A stretch of 64,000 bases of DNA from Luteithermobacter gelatinilyticus (GTDB lineage Bacteria; Pseudomonadota; Alphaproteobacteria; Sphingomonadales; Emcibacteraceae). Below the pieces are notes generated by a model. It made no database searches. It had not been told where the DNA came from and saw only the letters and a program-made list of their open reading frames with translations. The stretch spans positions 112,501 through 176,500 of the forward strand of contig NZ_CP040517.1 in assembly GCF_005849285.1 (NCBI RefSeq), given 5' to 3'. Made by a program: the position numbers and the translations under genes. Shown one piece after another: positions 57,229-64,000 of the stretch (within the stretch, counting starts at the first letter, position 1; every line of letters begins with the position of its first letter).

Positions 57229-57233
57229 GAGGC

Positions 57234-58064
57234 TCAGTCCCTGGTGGCAAAAGCCACATAGTTGACGGAAAAGTCATGGTCGCTGAGGGACCAGCGTCCC
57301 GTCAGGGGATGATAAACCATGCCTTTGATATCCTTCACCTCGAACCCGCTTTGACGCAGGGCGCGGCTGAGTTCGGAAGGGCGCAGGAATTTTTTCCAGT
57401 CATGGGTGCCTCTGGGCAGCCAGCGTAACACATATTCCGCGCCGGCAATGGCCATCAGCCAGGATTTGGTGGTGCGGTTGAGGGTGGAAAGCGTCATGCC
57501 GCCGCCGTCCCGCAACAGGCTGTGGCAAGCGTCCAGAAAGGAGGGAATGTCGGCCACATGTTCGATCACTTCCATATTCAGAATGGCGTCGAATTTTTCC
57601 CCCTTGGCGGCCAGTTCTTCGGCGGTGGTGGCGCGATAATCAATGTCCAGCCCCATTTGCATTGCATGGGTGGCGGCCGTGTGAATGTTTTTTTCGGAGG
57701 CGTCTGCTCCCACCATTTCAGCGCCAAGGCGTGTCAGCGGTTCACACAGCAGCCCCCCGCCACATCCGATATCCAGAATACGCAGGCCCTTAAGCGCATC
57801 CGGGGCCATAACATCCCGTCCGAAATGGGTGCACAAGGCGTTTTTGATGAAAGTGATGCGGGTCGGGTTGAGCTTATGCAGCGGCTTGAAGGGGCCGTTG
57901 GGGTCCCACCAGGTGGCGGCCAAAGCCGAAAAATTGGCAACTTCTTCAGGATCAACTGATTTGGGCCGGTCCGCGCTTGCGGCCGGTTCTTGGGGGGGTG
58001 GGGAGAGTCCGCCGGAAAGTCCGGGCCTGTCTTCTGGTGTCGGGGCATGAAATATCTCAAGCAA
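57234..58064 (-). CDS. ubiG: Ubiquinone biosynthesis O-methyltransferase
   Basis: 276 residues including a TTG start; the N-terminal 35 residues are Pro-rich and may not be translated. VANFSALAATWWDPNGPFKPLHKLNPTR, ILDIGCGGGLLCEPLTRLGAEMVGADAS (SAM motif I) and TLNRTTKSWLMAIAGAEYVLRWLPRGTHDWKKF are UbiG-specific. Does both O-methylations in ubiquinone synthesis. Divergent from lysC, the conserved alphaproteobacterial arrangement. Start uncertain. Confidence 0.92.
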   Translation of the reverse strand: MLEIFHAPTPEDRPGLSGGLSPPPQEPAASADRPKSVDPEEVANFSALAATWWDPNGPFKPLHKLNPTRITFIKNALCTHFGRDVMAPDALKGLRILDIGCGGGLLCEPLTRLGAEMVGADASEKNIHTAATHAMQMGLDIDYRATTAEELAAKGEKFDAILNMEVIEHVADIPSFLDACHSLLRDGGGMTLSTLNRTTKSWLMAIAGAEYVLRWLPRGTHDWKKFLRPSELSRALRQSGFEVKDIKGMVYHPLTGRWSLSDHDFSVNYVAFATRD

Positions 58065-58214
58065 TTAGCGCGAAAAAAACCACTAAATATACACTATACT
58101 CAACTCAATCCTTGCTTCAAGCGAATAGACGCGTATATGTATAGCGCGGTTTTTTGTCAAAAGACCCCCAAAATTATAAAATGATAACCAAGGGGGCTAA
58201 CCCGGGTTTTTGGA

Positions 58215-59432
58215 ATGTCAAGAATAGTGATGAAATTTGGCGGAACCTCCGTGGCCGACCTGGATCGGATCCGGAACGTCGCCGCCCGCGTCAAGAAAGA
58301 GGTTGATTCCGGTCATCAGGTTGCTGTTGTGGTGTCCGCCATGGCCGGAACGACGGATCAGCTGGTCAAATGGGTGGAAGAGGCCTCGCCACTGCATGAC
58401 GCCCGCGAATATGATACGGTGGTGGCTGCCGGAGAACAGATTACCTCCGGGCTTCTGGCGCTGACGTTGCAGAATATGGGGGTGTCTGCCCGGTCCTGGC
58501 TGGGCTGGCAGGTGCCGTTTCGCACCGATAACGTGCATGGCGCTGCCCGTATTAAGGAAATTGATACCACCCGCATGCGCGAACGGCTTAAGGAAGGCGT
58601 GGTCTGTGTCATGGCCGGATTTCAGGGAATCGCCGATGACAACCGGATTTCCACGCTGGGGCGGGGCGGCTCGGATACTTCGGCCGTGGCTCTTGCGGCG
58701 GCGCTGGAGGCGGACCGGTGTGATATTTATACGGATGTGGAAGGGGTGTTTACCACCGATCCGCGGATTGTGCCGAAAGCGCGCAAGCTGGATAAAATCA
58801 CTTATGAGGAAATGCTGGAAATGGCCTCGCTGGGCGCCAAGGTGCTGCAAACCCGTTCCGTGGCCATGGCCATGAACCATGGGGTGCGGGTTCAGGTGCT
58901 GTCAAGTTTTACCGACGCCCCCGGGACATTGGTTGTTGATGAGGATGAAATCGTGGAAAAACAAGTAGTCAGCGGCATTGCCTATGCCAATAACGAAGCA
59001 AGAATCACCCTTGTGGGCGTTGCCAACACGCCGGGGATTGCTGGGGATGTCTTTGGCCCGCTTGCCGAAGGCAATATCAATGTGGATATGATCATTCAGA
59101 ATGAATCCGAGGACGGGCTGAAAACCGACATCACCTTTACCGTTCCCAAGGGCGATGTGGAAAAAGCCACGGATATTCTGGAAAATTCTCGCAAGGTGCA
59201 GTTCGACCGGCTGATTTCGGACAAGAATGTCGTTAAAATTTCCGTGATCGGGGTCGGCATGCGGTCCCATGCCGGGGTCGCCGCCACCATGTTCCAGACC
59301 TTGGCGGAGAAGGGCATCAACATCCAGGTGATTTCCACCTCTGAAATCAAGATCAGCGTACTGATCGATTCTCAATATACCGAACTGGCCGTTCGGGCAT
59401 TGCATACGGCTTACGGCCTGGACAGCGAATAA
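58215..59432 (+). CDS. lysC: Aspartate kinase
   Basis: 405 residues. First step of Lys/Thr/Met synthesis. Kinase part begins MKFGGTSVADLDRIRNVA and has GRGGSDTSAVALAAAL; ATP region AMNHGVRVQVLSSF. The C-terminal ACT domains (NEARITLVGVANTPG; VVKISVIGVGMRSHAGVAATMFQTLAEKGINIQVISTSEIKISVLID) allow feedback inhibition. ATG 58215 or 58230 may be used. 9 bp to the next gene. Confidence 0.95.
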   Translation: MSRIVMKFGGTSVADLDRIRNVAARVKKEVDSGHQVAVVVSAMAGTTDQLVKWVEEASPLHDAREYDTVVAAGEQITSGLLALTLQNMGVSARSWLGWQVPFRTDNVHGAARIKEIDTTRMRERLKEGVVCVMAGFQGIADDNRISTLGRGGSDTSAVALAAALEADRCDIYTDVEGVFTTDPRIVPKARKLDKITYEEMLEMASLGAKVLQTRSVAMAMNHGVRVQVLSSFTDAPGTLVVDEDEIVEKQVVSGIAYANNEARITLVGVANTPGIAGDVFGPLAEGNINVDMIIQNESEDGLKTDITFTVPKGDVEKATDILENSRKVQFDRLISDKNVVKISVIGVGMRSHAGVAATMFQTLAEKGINIQVISTSEIKISVLIDSQYTELAVRALHTAYGLDSE

Positions 59433-59441
59433 GGCCGACAG

Positions 59442-60488
59442 ATGTCGACCGGAACGGACCAGGAAGGGGAAGATGGCATGAGGCAGAACGGATATAAACG
59501 CCTGGAGCAGCTCTGGCGCCGGGGATGCGAATTCCTGGGCACGGAATATGCTATACTGGGCGGCGCCATGAGCTGGGTCTCAGAACGTCATCTGGTTTCG
59601 GCCCTGTCCAATGCCGGCGGATTTGGTGTGATCGCCTGTGGCAGCATGACACCGGATCTTCTGGATCAGGAGATCGCCGCCACCAAGACCATGACCGACA
59701 AGCCGTTCGGGGTGAACCTGATTACTATGCATCCGGAACTGGAGGCGTTGGTGGATGTGGTTCTGGATCATGGCATGGGCCATGTGGTTCTGGCGGGGGG
59801 CATTCCGCCTGGAGGCGCCATTCAGAAACTGAAGGATGGTGGAGCCCGAGTGATCTGTTTTGCGCCGGCGCTGGTGTTGGCCAAAAAACTGCTGCGTTCC
59901 GGGGTTGATGCCCTGGTGATTGAAGGATCGGAAGCTGGCGGTCATATTGGCCCGGTGTCCACCTCTATCCTGGCCCAGGAAATTCTGCCGCATATTTCAG
60001 AGGTGCCGGTGTTTGTGGCCGGGGGCATTGGCCGGGGCGAGGCGATTGCCGGCTATCTTGAAATGGGGGCGTCCGGGGCCCAGCTTGGCACCCGGTTTGT
60101 CTGTGCCGAGGAATGTATCGCCCATGAAAATTTCAAAAAGGCCTTCCTCAAAAGCAGCGCCCGGGATGCGGTGGCTTCGATCCAGCTGGACCCACGGTTT
60201 CCGGTTATACCGGTCCGGGCCCTGAAAAACGAAGCCTCTGAGAGATTTATGCAAACCCAGCGTGATGTGATAAATAAATATCAGGCTGGGGAGATCGACC
60301 TGAAGGAGGCGCAGCTGGCCATTGAACATTTCTGGGCCGGGGCGCTGCGCAAGGCCGTGATTGAGGGGGATGTGGAAAATGGTTCCCTGATGGCCGGCCA
60401 GAGTGTCGGCATGGTTTCCAAGATACAGCCGGTACGGGAGATTATACAGGAACTGGTGGAACAGGCGGCGGCGCATCTTGATCGGTAA
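59442..60488 (+). CDS. Nitronate monooxygenase / FabK-like flavoprotein
   Basis: 348 residues, 2-nitropropane dioxygenase TIM barrel. GGAMSWVSERHLVSALSNAGGFGVIACGSM at the N-terminus, VIEGSEAGGHIGP (active-site His) and VFVAGGIGRGEAIAGYLEMGASGAQLGTRFV (FMN phosphate). It may oxidise alkyl nitronates or act as an enoyl reductase. The conserved slot between lysC and ptsP is typical of alphaproteobacteria. ATG 59478 is a possible later start. Confidence 0.85.
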   Translation: MSTGTDQEGEDGMRQNGYKRLEQLWRRGCEFLGTEYAILGGAMSWVSERHLVSALSNAGGFGVIACGSMTPDLLDQEIAATKTMTDKPFGVNLITMHPELEALVDVVLDHGMGHVVLAGGIPPGGAIQKLKDGGARVICFAPALVLAKKLLRSGVDALVIEGSEAGGHIGPVSTSILAQEILPHISEVPVFVAGGIGRGEAIAGYLEMGASGAQLGTRFVCAEECIAHENFKKAFLKSSARDAVASIQLDPRFPVIPVRALKNEASERFMQTQRDVINKYQAGEIDLKEAQLAIEHFWAGALRKAVIEGDVENGSLMAGQSVGMVSKIQPVREIIQELVEQAAAHLDR

Positions 60489-60629
60489 ACAGGCGGGGAA
60501 TAGCCTTGTTTTCTTGCGATGGTGTCGCCCCGGTAACGTTCCGCCTGCGATGTTCCACCCTGTAACAGCGGAGTGACCGCTGGACCTTGAAAAAGGTTTG
60601 TGGCGCTTCGGGCAGATAAAGGAGGGGAT

Positions 60630-62894
60630 ATGACCCCTGTAAGCAGTGCACCGCGCCTTTTATTGAGGCGATTACATAAGATCATGGCCGGGACCGGTTC
60701 CGCCGAGGACCGCCTGAACCAGGTGGTGCGTCTGATTGCGGCGAACATGGTGGCCGAGGTGTGTTCCGCCTATTTTTTGCGGGGCGGCGAAATTCTTGAA
60801 CTGTTTGCCACCGAAGGCCTGAAAACCTCGGCCATTCACAGGACCCGTCTGCGCGTTGGCGAGGGGCTGGTGGGGCATGTGGCGAGTACAGGCACGCCAC
60901 TGAGCCTGACAGACGCCCAGAATCACCCTAAATTTGTCTATCGGCAGGAAACTGGCGAGGAAGCCTATCATTCCTTTCTGGGGGTGCCAATCCTCAGGGC
61001 TGGCCGGGTGGCGGGGGTTCTGGTGATTCAGAACCGGGCCCGGCGGCAATATACCGAAGAGGAAGTGGAGGTTCTGCAAACCGTGGCCATGGTGCTGGCC
61101 GAACTGGTGGCCAGCGGCGAACTGTTTGATCCTTATGAGCAACCCGAAGGCACCCTGGAACGGGCGGCAACGCCGCGGTTTGAAGGGGTGGTGTTTTCCG
61201 AAGGCCTCGCAGAAGGGGTGGCTGTGCTGCATGAACCCCGGGTTGAGGTGATCCACCATATTTCCGAGGATCCGGAAAAGGAAAAGAAACGTCTTAAAAA
61301 GGCGCTTCAGGACCTGGAGCAGGAAATCGATTCCATGATGTCGGCGGAGGATTTTCGTCATCACGGAGAACACCGGGAAATCCTCGATGTTTACAAGCTA
61401 TTTGCCCGGGACCGGGGGTGGCAGGAAAAAATCACGGATGCCATTGAATCGGGGCTGACGGCAGAAGCGGCGGTGGAACGGGTGCAGATGGAAAATCGCA
61501 GCCGGATGCAGCAAACCCGGGACCCATATCTGAGAGAGCGGCTGAGCGATCTGGATGATCTGGCCAATCGGCTGATCCGGCATTTGATGGGCAAGGTGGG
61601 TACGGCGGCCGGCGCGGCGTTACCGGATAATGCCATTGTTGTGGCGCAGAATATGGGGCCGGCCGAACTTCTGGATTATGACCGGGAAAAACTGCAGGCT
61701 GTGATTCTGCAGCAGGGCAGCCCCACAGCCCATGTGGCGATTGTGGCCCGGGCTCTGGGCATTCCCATGGTTGGTCAGGTGGAACAGGCCATGCTCCATG
61801 TGGAGGAGGGTGAGCAGGTCATTGTCGATGGCGTGGACGGGGTGGTTTATTTCTCCCCCCAGCCAGAGATCCTGGCCAGCTATCAAGAAAATATCCGCGC
61901 CCGGGCGGAGCTTCTGGCCAGCTACGAAGCCTTGCGGGACAAACCGGCGGTGACCCGGGACGGGATTGAAATTGATCTGTTTATCAATGCGGGCCTGTCG
62001 GTGGATATGGACGGGCTGGAGCGCACCGGCGCGTTGGGCGTAGGGCTGTTCCGCACGGAATTCCAATTCATGGTCAGTGCCACCATGCCCAAAGTGGATA
62101 TTCAGGCGGAATTCTATCGTTCCATTCTTGAATCAGCCGCCGACAAGCCCGTGGTGTTCCGTACACTGGATATTGGCGGCGACAAACCGGTGTCTTTCCT
62201 GAAGCGGGATGAAGAAGCCAACCCGGCGCTGGGCTGGCGGGCCATGCGTATTTCCCTCGACCGTCCGGCGCTGTTGCGCTATCAGCTCAGGGCCCTGTTG
62301 CAGGCGACAGCCGGCAAGGTTTTTTATGTCATGTTTCCGATGATCGCCGATGTCAGCGAGTTTCAGCAGGCGCGGGCCATCCTGCAGCGGGAACTGGACT
62401 GGCTCGACAAATTCAACAAAAAGGGGCCGACGGAAATCAAGGTCGGCACCATGCTGGAAGTGCCATCATTGCTGTGGCAACTGGACAACCTGCTGCCGCT
62501 GGTGGATTTTGTGTCTGTAGGCAGCAATGACCTGATGCAGTTTTTCTTTGCCTGTGACCGGGAAAACCCGAAATTGGCGGACCGGTATGATCCGCTCTCC
62601 CCGGCGGCGCTCAGCATGCTGAAATTTATTGTTGACAAATGCGCAGAATATAAAGTGCCGGTGACGCTGTGCGGAGAGCTGGGCGGCAAGCCGTTGGCGG
62701 CGATGGCCATGTTGGGGATTGGCTTTACCCGCCTGTCCATTGCGCCAGCCTCAGTCGGGCCCGTGAAAATGATGATCCGCAGCCTTGATCTGGGCCAGCT
62801 TAAATCCTATCTCGACGGTCTCCTGAGTCGTCCGGATCACAGTCTGAGGGGCAAACTCATAGCCTTTGCCCGGGATCACGGGATCCAGATTTGA
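60630..62894 (+). CDS. ptsP: Phosphoenolpyruvate-protein phosphotransferase (EI-Ntr)
   Basis: 754 residues from ATG 60630 after AAAGGAGG. N-terminal GAF domain (about 20-165), then EI core: PEP-utiliser N-terminal region, phospho-His in QQGSPTAHVAIVARALGIPMV, and the TIM barrel with LGVGLFRTEFQFM, TLDIGGDKPVSFLKRDEEANPALGWRAMR and PVTLCGELGGKPLA. Starts the nitrogen PTS relay to NPr and EIIA. The GAF domain senses nitrogen (glutamine) in relatives. Confidence 0.95.
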   Translation: MTPVSSAPRLLLRRLHKIMAGTGSAEDRLNQVVRLIAANMVAEVCSAYFLRGGEILELFATEGLKTSAIHRTRLRVGEGLVGHVASTGTPLSLTDAQNHPKFVYRQETGEEAYHSFLGVPILRAGRVAGVLVIQNRARRQYTEEEVEVLQTVAMVLAELVASGELFDPYEQPEGTLERAATPRFEGVVFSEGLAEGVAVLHEPRVEVIHHISEDPEKEKKRLKKALQDLEQEIDSMMSAEDFRHHGEHREILDVYKLFARDRGWQEKITDAIESGLTAEAAVERVQMENRSRMQQTRDPYLRERLSDLDDLANRLIRHLMGKVGTAAGAALPDNAIVVAQNMGPAELLDYDREKLQAVILQQGSPTAHVAIVARALGIPMVGQVEQAMLHVEEGEQVIVDGVDGVVYFSPQPEILASYQENIRARAELLASYEALRDKPAVTRDGIEIDLFINAGLSVDMDGLERTGALGVGLFRTEFQFMVSATMPKVDIQAEFYRSILESAADKPVVFRTLDIGGDKPVSFLKRDEEANPALGWRAMRISLDRPALLRYQLRALLQATAGKVFYVMFPMIADVSEFQQARAILQRELDWLDKFNKKGPTEIKVGTMLEVPSLLWQLDNLLPLVDFVSVGSNDLMQFFFACDRENPKLADRYDPLSPAALSMLKFIVDKCAEYKVPVTLCGELGGKPLAAMAMLGIGFTRLSIAPASVGPVKMMIRSLDLGQLKSYLDGLLSRPDHSLRGKLIAFARDHGIQI

Positions 62895-63366
62895 CCAAAT
62901 CGGGCTCATTTAGGCCAAAATAGCTGTTTTGTTTACGGTATTTGCAATTTTTTGTTGACTCGGCACATTAATCTAAGCTTCACTTCCGAAGAAACCCTTA
63001 AACAACCGTTAACAAATTGACCGATATAGAAAAAACGACGTTTTCTTAACGAAAAAATAATCTGCGCAGGATATAGTGCAGAAACAATGCGCCAGGCAAA
63101 GGCAGAGAGTGATCCCTGCGGCAAGGGCGCATTAATTCGAGCGGGCGGGAATTCTACACCAGAATAACAACAGAGGCTGAAAAACATCCCCGAGATGTCT
63201 TCCGGATATTGGTCAAAAAATCGCCCAATAATTCGGAGAATACTGCGACCAGAATTTTGGGACAGGTCTTTTCCCATCTGTCAGTAAACATGTTCGAGAA
63301 AAGACCGTTGTATTTTAACCGTTGTATTTTGGATGCATGCCTCGGGTATGAATGGAATGAGATCAA
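62895..63366. promoter_or_regulatory. Intergenic region with CtrA-type boxes
   Basis: TTAA-ACAACCG-TTAA at 62998-63012 matches TTAA-N7-TTAA exactly and a near copy, TTAA-CGAAAAA-ATAA, is at 63046-63060. They lie 350 bp before the RodZ-like start, close enough for a CtrA-controlled promoter upstream. No gene or RNA is otherwise supported in the 470 bp. Confidence 0.55.
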
Positions 63367-64000
63367 ATGGTTATAGGGGAAAAACATAAGCCTGACTCTG
63401 TCCGGGCGCAACACTTGGCAGAAGAGCAGGCAGAAGAGCAAACGGTACGGACCGACCATCGCCCCGATGTGGGGAGCCTTTTGCGGCAGGCGCGGGAAAA
63501 TCATCCTGTCCGCGATCTGGATCAGATCGCGCGGGAATTATGTATCCGCAAACATATGCTGGCGGCGCTGGAAGACAACAACTTCACGATTTTTCCTTCG
63601 GCCTGCTATGCCAGCGGTTTTCTAAAGAGCTATGCCACTTACCTGGGGCTGGACGCGACCCAGATACTGGCCCAGTTCAGGCAGGAATTTGACGGGGCCA
63701 GTGAACGGGTGGAACTGGTGTTTCCGGAGGCTCCGCCGCGCCGGGAATGGCCGCTGGGCCTGATGGCTTCCGTGGCTACGGTGTGTCTCCTGATTGTGAC
63801 CGGGGTATGGATTTGGGCGGGAGAGGACACTAAGGTCTCTTCGCTGACGGAAATCGCCAATGTCAGTTCCACGATTTTTGCCTCTGCCGTCGCGGTTACC
63901 GATACTCTTCATAAGAGCGTTGATCACGATAAGAGTGTTGATCACGAGACCGTGGGGCGGGAGGCTCTTGGCCCGGATGAGAAAACGTCAGCCGCGACCC
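63367..64000 (+). CDS. RodZ-like HTH/membrane protein, 5' part
   Basis: Open to the right edge, 211 codons from ATG 63367. The first 40 residues are acidic; then a RodZ/HTH_25 domain (VGSLLRQARENHPVRDLDQIARELCIRKHMLAALEDNNFTIFPSACYASGFLKSYATYLGLD), a linker and one membrane helix (LGLMASVATVCLLIVTGVWIW) near residue 145. The periplasmic part carries a short repeat KSVDHDKSVDHE. RodZ couples MreB to the wall synthesis machinery. The gene continues beyond the window. Confidence 0.8.
   Translation, partial: MVIGEKHKPDSVRAQHLAEEQAEEQTVRTDHRPDVGSLLRQARENHPVRDLDQIARELCIRKHMLAALEDNNFTIFPSACYASGFLKSYATYLGLDATQILAQFRQEFDGASERVELVFPEAPPRREWPLGLMASVATVCLLIVTGVWIWAGEDTKVSSLTEIANVSSTIFASAVAVTDTLHKSVDHDKSVDHETVGREALGPDEKTSAAT

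Overview
The window looks like chromosomal DNA of a free-living alphaproteobacterium, probably aquatic and close to the Emcibacterales/Kordiimonadales. This rests on gene order (DUF3576-leuS-lptE-holA, ubiG/lysC/ptsP), CtrA-type TTAA-N7-TTAA motifs, a proteobacterial Psp system and the general codon style. No search was run, so the taxonomy is inference.

Layout. 1-3048: end of an rRNA operon (23S, 5S, tRNA-fMet) with terminators and three unusual tandem hairpins. 3111-4255: a gene stub cut by an IS630-family insertion sequence whose transposase needs a one-base frameshift. 4349-7559: arsenic resistance operon arsR-arsC-acr3-permease-thioredoxin-like, on the minus strand with a candidate ArsR operator. 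7579-11513: pterin/folate/flavin genes (folB, an SDR pteridine reductase, a QueD/PTPS protein, ribA) and an orphan response regulator. 11696-15629: a sigma-54 phage-shock locus (pspF diverging from pspA-pspB-pspC, a second PspC, a PspB-like protein and an L,D-transpeptidase). 15770-24516: housekeeping genes (PLP homeostasis protein, thiE-like, an outer-membrane protein, DUF3576, leuS, lptE, holA, an enoyl-CoA hydratase). 24597-27798: a partner-switching module (receiver+HATPase, STAS, receiver+PP2C).

28247-35247: DUF962, an acyl-CoA synthetase, a D-arginine-dehydrogenase-like flavoprotein, a Chloroflexus-type malyl-CoA lyase and acetate symporter genes. 35554-46592: a CoA-dependent aromatic degradation cluster that best fits aerobic 2-aminobenzoate (anthranilate) breakdown: ligase, bifunctional monooxygenase/reductase, SDR, hydratase, acyl-CoA dehydrogenases, RidA, thioesterase and MarR regulators. 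46670-51750: hemN behind an FNR/FixK-like box, then the homogentisate pathway (hmgA, fahA, maiA) with a divergent MarR gene. 52057-64000: methyltransferase, comF, grxC, nitrilase, DUF1178, mobA, fdhD, ubiG, lysC, a nitronate-monooxygenase-like protein, ptsP and the start of a RodZ-like gene.

The most striking non-genic signal is a dispersed family of short palindromic elements whose ends match the left end of the IS630 copy and which are flanked by TA. Four copies form the TAG stop codon of the adjacent gene and one supplies the last residues of another protein. They look like miniature elements (MITEs) mobilised by this IS630 group. Together the catabolic genes point to an organism that burns aromatic amino acids (Phe/Tyr through homogentisate, Trp through anthranilyl-CoA and glutaryl-CoA) and feeds acetyl-CoA units into central metabolism.
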